Source: Arthrobacter sp. SW1
GTDB taxonomy: Bacteria; Actinomycetota; Actinomycetes; Actinomycetales; Micrococcaceae
DNA length: 64,000 nt
Assembly (NCBI RefSeq): GCF_001766675.1
Contig: NZ_MJLT01000012.1
Span: 1 to 64,000, forward strand
Direction of reading: 5' to 3'
Under the pieces are notes generated by a model. The model was not told where the DNA came from and ran no database searches. It saw only the letters and a list, made by a program, of their open reading frames with translations. The position numbers were made by a program, and so were the translations under genes. Shown piece by piece: positions 44,944 to 52,827 of this stretch (positions are counted from its first letter, which is position 1; the number at the start of each line of letters is the position of its first letter).

Positions 44944-45017
44944 GGTGGTCGAGCTTGTCGAGACCTGGATCCCGACAAGCTCGACCACCAGCGCTGGTTT
45001 CGACAGGCTCAACCACC
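44944..45017. repeat. Actinobacterial GGTGGTCGAGC-type inverted repeat between hutU and hutH
   Basis: Perfect 17-bp arms GGTGGTCGAGCTTGTCG (44944-44960) and CGACAAGCTCGACCACC (44973-44989) form a hairpin. A third, slightly changed copy CGACAGGCTCAACCACC follows at 45001-45017, ending just before the hutH ribosome site. Elements of this kind are common dispersed intergenic repeats in Arthrobacter-like genomes. It may stabilise or attenuate the hutU-hutH message. Confidence 0.85.
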
Positions 45018-45030
45018 GAAGGAACACCCA

Positions 45031-46623
45031 ATGACCATCACCACCAACGAAGCGCTGACCGTCACCCTCGGTTCCAGCGACGTCACCGCGGAAGACGTCC
45101 TCAACGTCGCCCGCCACGACGCACAGATCACCATCGCCCAGGAAGCCCTGGACACCGTCGCCAAGGTCCGTGCCCACATCGACGAGCTCGCTGTCAGCGA
45201 CACTCCCGCCTACGGCATCTCCACCGGCTTCGGCGCCCTGGCCAACCGCCACATCCCCAACGACCTCCGCACCCAGCTGCAGAAGTCGCTGATCCGCAGC
45301 CACGCTGCGGGCATGGGCCCGGCCGTGGAACGCGAAGTTGTCCGCGCCATCATGTTCCTGCGCGCCAAGACCATGGCGTCCGGCCGCACCGGCGTCCGCC
45401 GCGAGGTCCTCGAGACCTTCGTCAAGGTGCTCAACGCCGGCATCACCCCGCTGGTCCGCGAGTTCGGCTCCCTCGGCTGCTCCGGCGACCTCGCCCCGCT
45501 GTCCCACTGCGCCCTGGTGGTCATGGGTGAAGGCGAAGCGTTCGGTCCCGACGGCGAGCTCTACGGCGTCGAAGGCCGCCCCTCGGTCGCCGAACTCCTC
45601 GCCCAGCACGGCATCGAGCCGGTCACGCTGGCCGAGAAGGAAGGCCTGGCGCTGGTCAACGGCACCGAGGGCATGCTCGGCATGCTGCTCATGGCGATCG
45701 CAGACCTCCGCAACCTGATGACGACGGCGGACATCACCGCCGCTTTGAGCGTCGAGGCGCTGCTCGGCACGGACCAGGTGTTCCTGCCCGAGCTCCACGC
45801 CGCCCTGCGTCCGCACCCGGGCCAGGCCGCCAGCGCGGACAACATGCTCAAGGTGCTGTCCAACTCGCCGATCGTTGCCTCCCACCGTGTGGGCGACTCC
45901 CGCGTCCAGGACGCCTACTCGCTGCGCTGCGCCCCGCAGGTTGCCGGTGCGGTCCGCGACACCGTGACCCACGCCGAGCTCGTGGCCACCCGCGAACTGG
46001 CTGCCGCGATCGACAACCCGGTGGTCCTCCCGGACGGCCGCGTGTCCTCCAACGGCAACTTCCACGGCGCTCCCGTGGCTTACGTGCTGGACTTCCTCTC
46101 GATCGCCGTGGCGGACCTGTCCTCCATCGCCGAGCGCCGCACGGACCGCATGCTGGATCCGGCCCGCTCGCACGGCCTGCCGGCCTTCCTGGCCGACGAT
46201 CCGGGTGTCGACTCCGGCCTCATGATCGCCCAGTACACCCAGGCCGGCCTGGTCTCCGACAACAAGCGCCTGGCCGTCCCGGCATCGGTGGACTCCATCC
46301 CGAGCTCCGCCATGCAGGAAGACCACGTTTCCATGGGCTGGCACGCTGCCCGCAAGCTGCGCAAGGCCGTGGAGAACCTCCGCCGCGTCCTGGCCATCGA
46401 ACTGGTCACCAGCTGCCGCGCGCTCGACATCCGCACCAAGCTGTCCGACGGCGAACTGACCCCCGGCCCCGCCGGCGCGGCAGTGCTCGAGGTGCTGCGC
46501 GGCGTCGTCGCCGGTCCGGGAACGGACCGCTTCCTCTCGCCCGAGCTGGAAGCCGCCGACCGCCTGGTGGGCTCCGGCGCGGTGCGCGAAGCCGCCGAAT
46601 CGGCCGTCGGTATCCTCGCCTGA
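45031..46623 (+). CDS. hutH: Histidine ammonia-lyase
   Basis: A 530-aa enzyme that deaminates histidine to urocanate, the first step of the pathway. Aromatic lyases carry an MIO cofactor made from an Ala-Ser-Gly triad. Here the loop reads FGSLGCSGDLAPLSH, with Cys150-Ser151-Gly152, so the first residue is Cys instead of Ala. The catalytic Tyr region YGISTGFGAL (residues 61-70) and the EDHVSMG block are intact, so it should be active. The ATG follows GAAGGAAC. A terminator follows the stop. Confidence 0.96.
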   Translation: MTITTNEALTVTLGSSDVTAEDVLNVARHDAQITIAQEALDTVAKVRAHIDELAVSDTPAYGISTGFGALANRHIPNDLRTQLQKSLIRSHAAGMGPAVEREVVRAIMFLRAKTMASGRTGVRREVLETFVKVLNAGITPLVREFGSLGCSGDLAPLSHCALVVMGEGEAFGPDGELYGVEGRPSVAELLAQHGIEPVTLAEKEGLALVNGTEGMLGMLLMAIADLRNLMTTADITAALSVEALLGTDQVFLPELHAALRPHPGQAASADNMLKVLSNSPIVASHRVGDSRVQDAYSLRCAPQVAGAVRDTVTHAELVATRELAAAIDNPVVLPDGRVSSNGNFHGAPVAYVLDFLSIAVADLSSIAERRTDRMLDPARSHGLPAFLADDPGVDSGLMIAQYTQAGLVSDNKRLAVPASVDSIPSSAMQEDHVSMGWHAARKLRKAVENLRRVLAIELVTSCRALDIRTKLSDGELTPGPAGAAVLEVLRGVVAGPGTDRFLSPELEAADRLVGSGAVREAAESAVGILA

Positions 46624-46658
46624 TCCCGAAGAAAATACGGCGCAGGTAAACATTGGAT

Positions 46659-46699
46659 GGCGCCCCGGAAATGTTCGGCATAGCCGGGCCCGGGGCGCC
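46659..46699 (+). terminator. Terminator-like hairpin after hutH
   Basis: Perfect 10-bp arms GGCGCCCCGG (46659-46668) and CCGGGGCGCC (46690-46699), followed by TTCC. It lies 36 nt after the hutH stop. Confidence 0.68.
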
Positions 46700-46813
46700 T
46701 TCCGTGTAGTAGAACTTATGAGGTACGGCACGTCCGCGCCGATGATGTCGCGGACTTGTCGGGACAGCTCCACAACAGAAAACAACGAACATCCACAAAG
46801 GGGTAGAAGTTCA

Positions 46814-47062
46814 ATGAAGTCACGCGGATCCGTCCTGTCCAGGCGAATCGCACATGCCGCCACCGTTGCCGACTGGGCAAGCCTGGAAGCGGGGGAGCGG
46901 ATCGAGGTCGTCAAGCACGCCCAGGTGATCGCAGCAGGGGAGGTCCAGGAGGTTTCCGTCAGCGGAAACGTCGTGTGGCTTGAGCCTGCGGGTCCCGGTG
47001 CCGATGCGGCCGCCAAGCAGCTTTTCATGAAGTCCGACGGCGTGGTGCTGCGCCGGGCGTAA
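46814..47062 (+). CDS. Conserved-looking 82-aa protein, function unknown
   Basis: An 82-aa protein starting MKSRGSVLSRRIAHAATVADW. It reads as a small beta-rich domain: LEAGERIEVVKHAQVIAAGE and VSVSGNVVWLEP are strand-like, and the end is VVLRRA. There is no signal peptide. GGGGTAGAAG precedes the ATG. It has its own promoter gap and a strong terminator, so it is a separate unit between hutH and the NAD genes. I do not recognise the family. Confidence 0.72.
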   Translation: MKSRGSVLSRRIAHAATVADWASLEAGERIEVVKHAQVIAAGEVQEVSVSGNVVWLEPAGPGADAAAKQLFMKSDGVVLRRA

Positions 47063-47086
47063 CCCGCCCTCCGGATTTCCACTCAG

Positions 47087-47151
47087 CCGGGGCCTGCCCG
47101 CTGTTCCCGCACCTTGTGTGCCGGGGAAGCGGGCAGGCCCCGGTTCTTTTT
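47087..47151 (+). terminator. Strong intrinsic terminator with T-run
   Basis: 15-bp arms CCGGGGCCTGCCCGC (47087-47101) and GCGGGCAGGCCCCGG (47129-47143) are followed by TTCTTTTT. An inner CCCGCAC/GTGCCGGG pairing lengthens the stem. It isolates the NAD operon from the gene upstream. Confidence 0.92.
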
Positions 47152-47159
47152 GGGCACCG

Positions 47160-47218
47160 AATTATTGTCAGGATGATATTTAGTAGCTAGCATCCTTCTT
47201 ATCAATCCGACAATAATT
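47160..47218 (+). promoter_or_regulatory. pnuC promoter with paired inverted operators (candidate NrtR sites)
   Basis: TTGTCA (47165-47170) and TAGCAT (47188-47193) are 17 nt apart, a good promoter. TTATTGTCAGGATGATA (47162-47178) overlaps the -35. A related inverted copy TATCAATCCGACAATAA (47200-47216) lies at the transcript start. The outer ends AATTATTGTC and GACAATAATT are perfect 10-bp inverted repeats. The last gene of this operon encodes an NrtR-type regulator, the likely binder. Confidence 0.72.
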
Positions 47219-47228
47219 GGGGAACGTC

Positions 47229-47894
47229 ATGAATGAACTGCTTGCGTGGATGAACTCTGCCGCCTTCGTCCTCTTCGGAGCGCCGGTCAGCTGGATCGAG
47301 GTCATCGGTTTCGTCACCGGTGCCGCCTGCGTCTACGGAGTCGCCCGGCAGAAGCTGTGGAACTGGCCGGTCGGCATCATCAACAACATCGCCTTCATCA
47401 TCCTGTTCCTGGGTGCAGGCCTCTACGCCGAATCCGTGCTCCAGGTGATCTTCGCGGCAATTGCCGTGTACGGCTGGTTCAACTGGATCCGCGGCAACGC
47501 CCGCACCGAAAGCAGGAACGACCTCCCCATCCGGGATGCGACCCGCAAAGAGATCTACGCCGGCGCCGCGGCTGCCGCCGTCGGGACCGCCATCGTGGCC
47601 ATGCTCCTGACCCACGGAACGGACTCCCAGGTGCCGTGGCCCGACGCCTTCGTTTTGACGGCGTCCCTCGTGGCCACCTACGGGCAGGCAAAGAAGATCT
47701 TCCAGCACTGGCACGTCTGGATCCTGATCGACCTGGTCTCCATCCCGCTCTATTTCAGCCGCGGCCTGGCCCTGACTGCCATCCTCTACATCGGTTTCCT
47801 GGCGCTGTGCGTGTACGGCCTGCTCGACTGGCGGCGTGCACGGAAGGCGGCGTCGGTGGAACCCGCTCCCGAGCTGGCCGCGGAAGGTGCCTGA
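47229..47894 (+). CDS. pnuC: PnuC-family nicotinamide riboside transporter
   Basis: A 221-aa membrane protein of the PnuC family (SWEET-like, seven helices), a facilitator for nicotinamide riboside. The signature WNWPVGIINNIAFIILFLGAGLYAE (near residues 45-69) and the later HWHVWILIDLVSIPLYFSRGL (about 165-185) line the substrate path. The ATG at 47229 follows GGGGAAC. The next gene starts 1 nt after the stop and encodes NadR, which phosphorylates the imported riboside and so traps it. Confidence 0.93.
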   Translation: MNELLAWMNSAAFVLFGAPVSWIEVIGFVTGAACVYGVARQKLWNWPVGIINNIAFIILFLGAGLYAESVLQVIFAAIAVYGWFNWIRGNARTESRNDLPIRDATRKEIYAGAAAAAVGTAIVAMLLTHGTDSQVPWPDAFVLTASLVATYGQAKKIFQHWHVWILIDLVSIPLYFSRGLALTAILYIGFLALCVYGLLDWRRARKAASVEPAPELAAEGA

Positions 47895-47895
47895 G

Positions 47896-49041
47896 TTGTT
47901 CGGAAACTCCATGGTGATCGGGAAGTTCTACCCGCCCCACGTAGGGCACCGTCATCTCATCGAGGCCGCTGCCGCGCAATCGGAGCAGGTGTTTGTCCTG
48001 ATGCTCGGCAGCCGTTTTGAGTCCATGACCGTGGAGCAGCGTACGGGCTGGCTGGAGGAGGAGTTCGCCGGCCGCCCGGACGTCATGGTGATCGGCATGC
48101 GCAACGACTGCCCCGAGGACTACCACTCCGATGAAATCTGGAAAGCCCAGACGGAGTTGATGCGCCTGGCCCTGAAATCCCGCGGGGTCGAACGGATCGA
48201 TGCCGTCTTCAGCTCCGAAAGCTACGGTGACAGGCTCGCTGCGGCCTTCGGCGCGGAGCACATCCCTGTGGATCCGGCGCGGATTGCCTATCCCGTCAGC
48301 GGAACCCTGTGCCGTGCCGATCCTGCCGCGTCTTGGGACCGGGTTATTGAGCCCGCCCGCCAGGTCCTGGCCACACGCATCATCGTCCTCGGCGCGGAAT
48401 CCACCGGGACCACCACCCTGGCCGCCGCGCTGACCGGCCACTACCGTTCCCGTTTCCCCACAATCCTCGATGTCCCGGAGTACGGACGCCAGTACACCTA
48501 TGAGAAATTCGAGGAGCTCCGGGCGGTGCACCCCGAAGCCGAACTTGCGGACATGGTGTGGACTGCCGAAGACTTCGCCAGGGTCGGCGCACGGCAGAAC
48601 GAACTCGAGAATGCTGCAGCGGCGGCGTGCCCCCTGGTCATCGCGGACACCGACTCCTTTGCCACGACCCTGTGGGAACGCTACTACCTCGGCGAAGGCA
48701 GCCACGGCTCCGCGGCCGCGGTGGCGGAGCTGCCCCGCCGGGACCTCTATCTGCTTACGGACTGGGAAGGCGTGGATTTCGAGGACGACGGCTGGCGGGA
48801 AGGTGAACACCGGCGGGCGGACATGACCGAATGGTTCAAGGACGCCCTGACCGGGGCCGGCCATTCCTGGATCCTTGCCACGGGTGACCATGCACGGCGG
48901 ATGCGGACCGCAGTGGACGTCATCGATGCCGTCCTGGCGCAGGCCGGCGCGTTGGCCTCGCCGCCTTGGGCCGGCAGCACTGTCCTGACCGGGAGTTCGG
49001 CCCTACCCGCTGGCACTTCCCTTCGTGGGGCCGCCAGGTGA
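47896..49041 (+). CDS. nadR: NadR-type NMN adenylyltransferase / ribosylnicotinamide kinase
   Basis: A 381-aa bifunctional enzyme making NMN from nicotinamide riboside and then NAD from NMN. The N-terminal adenylyltransferase begins VIGKFYPPHVGHRHLIE, with the HxGH motif at H15 and H18. The C-terminal kinase has a P-loop GAESTGTTTL (166-175) in which the usual Walker-A lysine is Thr172. No regulatory HTH is present, unlike enterobacterial NadR. I chose the TTG at 47896 (one base after the pnuC stop, AAGG upstream); GTG 47887 or ATG 47911 are alternatives. It overlaps nrtR by 4 nt. Confidence 0.9.
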   Translation: MFGNSMVIGKFYPPHVGHRHLIEAAAAQSEQVFVLMLGSRFESMTVEQRTGWLEEEFAGRPDVMVIGMRNDCPEDYHSDEIWKAQTELMRLALKSRGVERIDAVFSSESYGDRLAAAFGAEHIPVDPARIAYPVSGTLCRADPAASWDRVIEPARQVLATRIIVLGAESTGTTTLAAALTGHYRSRFPTILDVPEYGRQYTYEKFEELRAVHPEAELADMVWTAEDFARVGARQNELENAAAAACPLVIADTDSFATTLWERYYLGEGSHGSAAAVAELPRRDLYLLTDWEGVDFEDDGWREGEHRRADMTEWFKDALTGAGHSWILATGDHARRMRTAVDVIDAVLAQAGALASPPWAGSTVLTGSSALPAGTSLRGAAR

Positions 49042-49790
49042 GCCGCGGGTCCGACGCCGAAAGGGAGTTCCTGGAGGCATACGAACCCCGTGATTATCCG
49101 TCCATTGCCGTCACGGTGGACCTTGTGGTGCTGGCCGTCGCGCAAGGGGTGCTGCATGCGGCGCTCGTCCGGCGCGGCGGCCATCCCTTCAAGGGAATGC
49201 TGGCGCTTCCCGGCGGTTTCGTGGCTCCGCGGGAGTCTGCCGGTGACGCCGCGGCACGGGAGTTGGCCGAGGAAACCGGCCTGGATCTCGGCGGCCTTCC
49301 GGCCCACATCGAGCAACTCGCCAGCTACAGCGACCCGGACCGGGACCCGCGCATGCGGGTTGTGTCGGTGGCGCACCTTGTCCTCCTCGCCTCCGACGGC
49401 GGTGCGTTGCCGGGTCTTTCGGCGGGCACGGACGCAGCCTCCGCCGCCTGGCACCCCGTCCATGCGGTCCTCGAAAGCCCGATGGCCTTCGACCACGCCA
49501 CCATCCTCCGGGACGGCCTGGAGCGCCTGGCCGGCAAGATGGAGTACACCACGGTTGCCGCGCACCTGCTGCCGGCCGAGTTCACCATGACCCAGCTGCG
49601 TTCTGTCTATGAGGCTGTCTGGGACACGCAGCTCCCGGCCGGGAACTTCACGCGCAAGATGCTGCCGCACCTTGCGGCCACAGGCCGGAAGACGCAGCCT
49701 GCCGTCGGAGCACCGGCTGCCCTGTTCACGGCGGAACAGCGACATATCCACCCGCCGTTGAGCCGCCGTCGTACGGGCCCGGCCGGGTGA
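49038..49790 (+). CDS. nrtR: NrtR-type Nudix-domain transcriptional regulator
   Basis: A 250-aa protein with an N-terminal Nudix domain and a C-terminal winged helix, the NrtR design that represses NAD genes and senses ADP-ribose. The Nudix box is complete (G60 to L82, with E66 and RELAEETG at 74-81), so hydrolase activity may remain. The winged-helix part has FTMTQLRSVYEAVWDTQLP and NFTRKMLPHL (about 183-215). The GTG start overlaps nadR by GTGA. It is the natural candidate to bind the pnuC operators and perhaps the prs one. Confidence 0.87.
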   Translation: MSRGSDAEREFLEAYEPRDYPSIAVTVDLVVLAVAQGVLHAALVRRGGHPFKGMLALPGGFVAPRESAGDAAARELAEETGLDLGGLPAHIEQLASYSDPDRDPRMRVVSVAHLVLLASDGGALPGLSAGTDAASAAWHPVHAVLESPMAFDHATILRDGLERLAGKMEYTTVAAHLLPAEFTMTQLRSVYEAVWDTQLPAGNFTRKMLPHLAATGRKTQPAVGAPAALFTAEQRHIHPPLSRRRTGPAG

Positions 49791-49817
49791 AAGCGGCTCC
49801 TGCCGCGTTAACGGGAA

Positions 49818-49857
49818 ACGGCCCCCGCGCGCTCGAACGATAGCGTGCGGGGGCCGT
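49818..49857. terminator. Bidirectional hairpin after nrtR
   Basis: 16-bp arms ACGGCCCCCGCGCGCT (49818-49833) and AGCGTGCGGGGGCCGT (49842-49857) with one G-U pair and an 8-nt loop, between convergent genes. Confidence 0.82.
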
Positions 49858-49873
49858 GGCCGCGCTGGGGAAC

Positions 49874-50092
49874 TCAGGCGGCAAAAGCCTCGCGGGTCTG
49901 GCCGAAGGGGACGGACTCGTCGAAAGCGACCGTGTAGCTGCCCGGCTCGTGGCGGGTGACGAGAATGCCGCAGTCAACGTCGGCTGCGTCCTCGATCAGG
50001 GTGTTGACGGCCTGGTCGAGTCCGTCGTGTACTTCCTGGCCGTTGGCGAAGGTCAGGTGGATCTCGCCTCGTGCGATGGTTGTAATGGTCAT
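49874..50092 (-). CDS. Small conserved-looking protein (72 aa), function unknown
   Basis: A 72-aa protein, MTITTIARGEIHLTFANGQE and so on, ending REAFAA. It reads as one small alpha/beta domain: a beta hairpin, the helix QAVNTLIEDAADVD, and strands GILVTRHEPGSYTVAFD. An ideal AAGGAGG lies upstream of the ATG at 50092. It is a single gene between the nrtR terminator and tRNA-Cys. I cannot name a family. Confidence 0.75.
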   Translation of the reverse strand: MTITTIARGEIHLTFANGQEVHDGLDQAVNTLIEDAADVDCGILVTRHEPGSYTVAFDESVPFGQTREAFAA

Positions 50093-50220
50093 TGGGGGCC
50101 TCCTTGATGCGGGACTGCGCACGCAAAGGTGGCAGTCCGTCGTTCAAGGTAGCAAATTCAGTAGATGTCTGTCATTTAACGGGGCGCCCGGTTTCCTTCG
50201 AGCTCCTTCGATTCCCTTCG

Positions 50221-50291
50221 ACGTGGTGGCGGGATTCGAACCCGCGTGCGCTGCTTTGCAGGCAGCTCCCTGGCCTCTTGGGTACACCACG
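50221..50291 (-). tRNA. tRNA-Cys (anticodon GCA)
   Basis: A full cloverleaf on the minus strand, 71 nt including the discriminator U. The acceptor CGTGGTG pairs with CACCACG over 7 bp. The anticodon stem GCTGC/GCAGC encloses CTGCAAA, giving anticodon GCA. The T-arm is GCGGG-TTCGAAT-CCCGC. The 3' CCA is not encoded. The flanks (50093-50220 and 50292-50420) hold no gene that I can see and no attachment-site duplication. Confidence 0.95.
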
Positions 50292-50420
50292 TGCATCGAG
50301 ACTAGGCAGGTGGCCGGCACCGTTCCAAGCTGCGTTTCGTTGCCTTTCCCCGCACGACGCCGGGTTGCCCGGGATGTCCCGATGTTGCCTTTGCTTGCGC
50401 TCTGTGACGCCGTTGCCGCC

Positions 50421-51095
50421 TTAGGCGGAGGGGCGGGATTCCGCGTCAATCCAGGCCCAGAGCGCCGCCGGCTTGCCTTTGCCCCGGGGCTCCGCAGCAG
50501 CAGCCGCCTTGCTGAGCAGGGGGCTCTTCGCGAAAGTGCGGCCGAGGTTGGAGGTGTCCGGCTCCGGGCGGCCGGCTGCTGCCGCCAGCTCACGTTCGCG
50601 CCGTGCCGCGTCGGCCGTGCTGAAGGTGCTGCCCAGCAAGGCCCGGGTGAGGGGAAGATCACGCCACAGGCTGTCCAGGACGGTCCCGGCAGTCCTGCGG
50701 ATGATGGCTTCGTGGTCGAAAGGAAGGCCCCGGGCTTCGTCCAACGGCACTGCCCGGACTCCGGACTCCGGCAACGCGGTGCGCGGACGGAGGATGGCCG
50801 TATGGACGATGGAAATGGTGGGCCCGCGGGGGTCCCGGTCCGGATTGTCGAAGACGCCCGCGCCGCTCAGGGCGAGGACATCGGCCGCGCCGACCCCGAT
50901 TTTCGACTCCAAGGCGCGCAATGCTGCTTCGTGCATGCGTTCGTTGCCCAGGAGCAGGACGCCGGGCAGGGCCGCCTGCCCGAGGAAAGGCTCAAATACG
51001 CGGTCCCCAAGCACCACATGAAGGCGTCCGTCCCGCACGAGCAGCGGCACTGTGTCGATCGATACCAGCGGCTGCCGCGGCAGCTCATCCTTCAC
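50421..51095 (-). CDS. Nudix-fold protein with degenerate Nudix box and NrtR-like C-terminus
   Basis: A 224-aa protein, last gene of the minus-strand NAD operon. The Nudix fold is recognisable (LVSIDTVPLLVRDGRLHVVL, then FLGQAALPGV). The catalytic REUxEExG of the box reads RALESKIG (residues 60-67), so metal binding is probably lost. The C-terminal 75 residues (LTRALLGSTFS, then SNLGRTFAKSPLL) resemble the NrtR winged helix. A non-catalytic regulator fits better than a hydrolase. The GTG at 51095 follows GGGAGGAAC and overlaps the 57-aa gene by 11 nt. Confidence 0.78.
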   Translation of the reverse strand: MKDELPRQPLVSIDTVPLLVRDGRLHVVLGDRVFEPFLGQAALPGVLLLGNERMHEAALRALESKIGVGAADVLALSGAGVFDNPDRDPRGPTISIVHTAILRPRTALPESGVRAVPLDEARGLPFDHEAIIRRTAGTVLDSLWRDLPLTRALLGSTFSTADAARRERELAAAAGRPEPDTSNLGRTFAKSPLLSKAAAAAEPRGKGKPAALWAWIDAESRPSA

Positions 51096-51258
51096 GGTCC
51101 AGTTCCTCCCTGAGTTCCAGAATGATTGCAAGGCGGGCGTTCCTGCCCCGCAGGTACGCCCGCACGCCGAGCGGGGGCTGGCGCTCGTAAGCCTCCAGCT
51201 CCCGCTCGGCATTGGCCAGCCGGACAGCCAGGCTGTCCGGCTGAGTGGTGGTGTCCAC
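51085..51258 (-). CDS. 57-aa helical protein in the NAD-salvage operon, function unknown
   Basis: A short frame from GTG 51258 to TGA 51085. The product runs MDTTTQPDSLAVRLANAERE, then ELEAYERQPPLGVRAYLRGR, and ends AIILELREELDREG. It is rich in Glu, Arg and Leu and probably forms two helices. It lies 9 nt after nadV and overlaps the start of the Nudix gene by 11 nt, so it is tightly embedded in the operon and likely translated. I know of no family; an adaptor or a regulator partner is possible. Confidence 0.65.
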   Translation of the reverse strand: MDTTTQPDSLAVRLANAERELEAYERQPPLGVRAYLRGRNARLAIILELREELDREG

Positions 51259-51267
51259 AGCAGTCGC

Positions 51268-52827
51268 TCAGGCGATGTTGCCCAGAACGGCGCGGACGTC
51301 GGCGAAGGACTGGCGGGTGATGAACTCACCGTCTGCCCAGACCGGCTGCAGGAGGGATTCGGCCTCCTGTTCCGGCGTCGCCTTTTCGATCAGGACCAGC
51401 TCGCCGTCGGCATCGCGGACCACCGCGAGGCGCCCGGTGGCGGACTTCTTGGTGCCGCTGTCCGTGGCGGGGTCCTTCAGCAGGTTGTGCTCGACGCCGC
51501 CGATCCGCGCCCAGGTGGCCTTGACCGCGGAGGAGAAGGTATCCCGGGTGACGTATTGGTAGGAGTAGGAGCCCACGCCGAACACCACGTTTTCGGAAGC
51601 GAAGCCCATGGCTTCCAGCCGGGTCCAGATGTCCTTGGCGCGGTCGATGGTGATGGAGTCGCCGTAGATCAGGCCGATGTGGCTGTCCAGGACCTTGTAG
51701 CCCTTGGCGTTCACGGTTCCGCCGAAGACGTTCCAGAGCAGTTGGACCGCACCGAAGTATTCGGGATCGTCTTCCATGGTGCGGGCGGCGCCGTCGGAAA
51801 CGGCTCCTGGGCGGGAGGCGGTACCGCAGATGATGTCCGCGGGGTCGCCGGAGTCGGGGCGGATGACCAGCTTGCCGTCGCGGGCCATGATGCGGCCCTT
51901 CAGGGCGGGGAGGATGCCGTTGAGCACCTCGAAGAAGTCGAAGGTGTCTGAGACAACCGAAACGATGCCGGACGGGTGCTTGTCCAGGATGCGTTCGAAG
52001 GTTTCCAGTTCGCTGGATTCGCTGATGCCGGCGCACATCACGGAGTGCTCGGTGGCCGGAACGGAGCCGAGGACGAGGCCGTTCTCCGCGCCTGCCTCGG
52101 AGGGGTAGTAGCGGCGCACCCAGTCGATGCTGGCCAGGGAGTCGCTGCCGGTGAAGGAGAGCAGGTGCCCGGCGCCGCTGGCGGCCGCGGAGACTGTGCC
52201 GGACATGCCGCGGTAGGAGAAGTCGTGCAGCTGCCAGTTGACGGCGGCGCGGTCCACGCCGGTCGTGTCCGCGGCCTCATCCAGGATGCGGCGGTAGTGG
52301 TCCGCGATGGTGGCCGTGGTGGAAGGGTGCCAGACGGCGGCGGAGAGCACGGTCTCGATGTAGTTGACCAGCCAGAAGAATTCGGGCCGGGTGTTTTCGA
52401 TGGTGAAGCTGGGGACGCGCAGCGGGACGCGGGTGCCTTCGGGGACGGCGCGGAAGATCAGCGGCAGGTAGCCTACGCGGTGGAGTTCGCGGATGTGGTC
52501 GGAGCCGATGGAGTTCGGGCCGAGGATCGAGGCGAGGACGGTTTCGTATTCGGCGACGGCTTCGTCCTCATCGGCGGCGAAGAACGGGGCGAAGGCTTCG
52601 ATGCAGTACGACTGGAGGAAGGCCTGCAGCCCGAAGTGGACCACCTTGGTGACGCCTTCGATGCGTGAGCCGCGGTTGGTGTAGTTGCTCAGGATGCCGG
52701 TGGTGCCTTCGGGGTACAGATCGCGGTGGCCCAGCTTGTAGGCATCGGTTTCGAACAGTGCGGCGGTCACGGACGGGGCGGTGATCGCGGGAGCGGTGAC
52801 GCTGCTTGCCGGTGCGGTGGGGTTCAT
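51268..52827 (-). CDS. nadV: Nicotinamide phosphoribosyltransferase
   Basis: A 519-aa NadV/NAMPT-type enzyme joining nicotinamide and PRPP to make NMN, a one-step route that skips deamidation. Typical motifs are FETDAYKLGHRDLYPEGT, NYTNRGSRI, the YRGMSG loop near the middle, and VVSDTFDFFEVLNGILP with later KLVIRPDSGDP and VFGVGSYSYQYVTRDT. The ATG overlaps the stop of the prs-like gene (TGATG), so the PRPP supplier and PRPP user are translationally coupled. Confidence 0.95.
   Translation of the reverse strand: MNPTAPASSVTAPAITAPSVTAALFETDAYKLGHRDLYPEGTTGILSNYTNRGSRIEGVTKVVHFGLQAFLQSYCIEAFAPFFAADEDEAVAEYETVLASILGPNSIGSDHIRELHRVGYLPLIFRAVPEGTRVPLRVPSFTIENTRPEFFWLVNYIETVLSAAVWHPSTTATIADHYRRILDEAADTTGVDRAAVNWQLHDFSYRGMSGTVSAAASGAGHLLSFTGSDSLASIDWVRRYYPSEAGAENGLVLGSVPATEHSVMCAGISESSELETFERILDKHPSGIVSVVSDTFDFFEVLNGILPALKGRIMARDGKLVIRPDSGDPADIICGTASRPGAVSDGAARTMEDDPEYFGAVQLLWNVFGGTVNAKGYKVLDSHIGLIYGDSITIDRAKDIWTRLEAMGFASENVVFGVGSYSYQYVTRDTFSSAVKATWARIGGVEHNLLKDPATDSGTKKSATGRLAVVRDADGELVLIEKATPEQEAESLLQPVWADGEFITRQSFADVRAVLGNIA

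Noticed and set aside
44944..45017. Intrinsic terminator between hutU and hutH
   Set aside because: No T-run follows, and the same motif type is a known dispersed repeat. Co-transcription of hutU and hutH remains likely.
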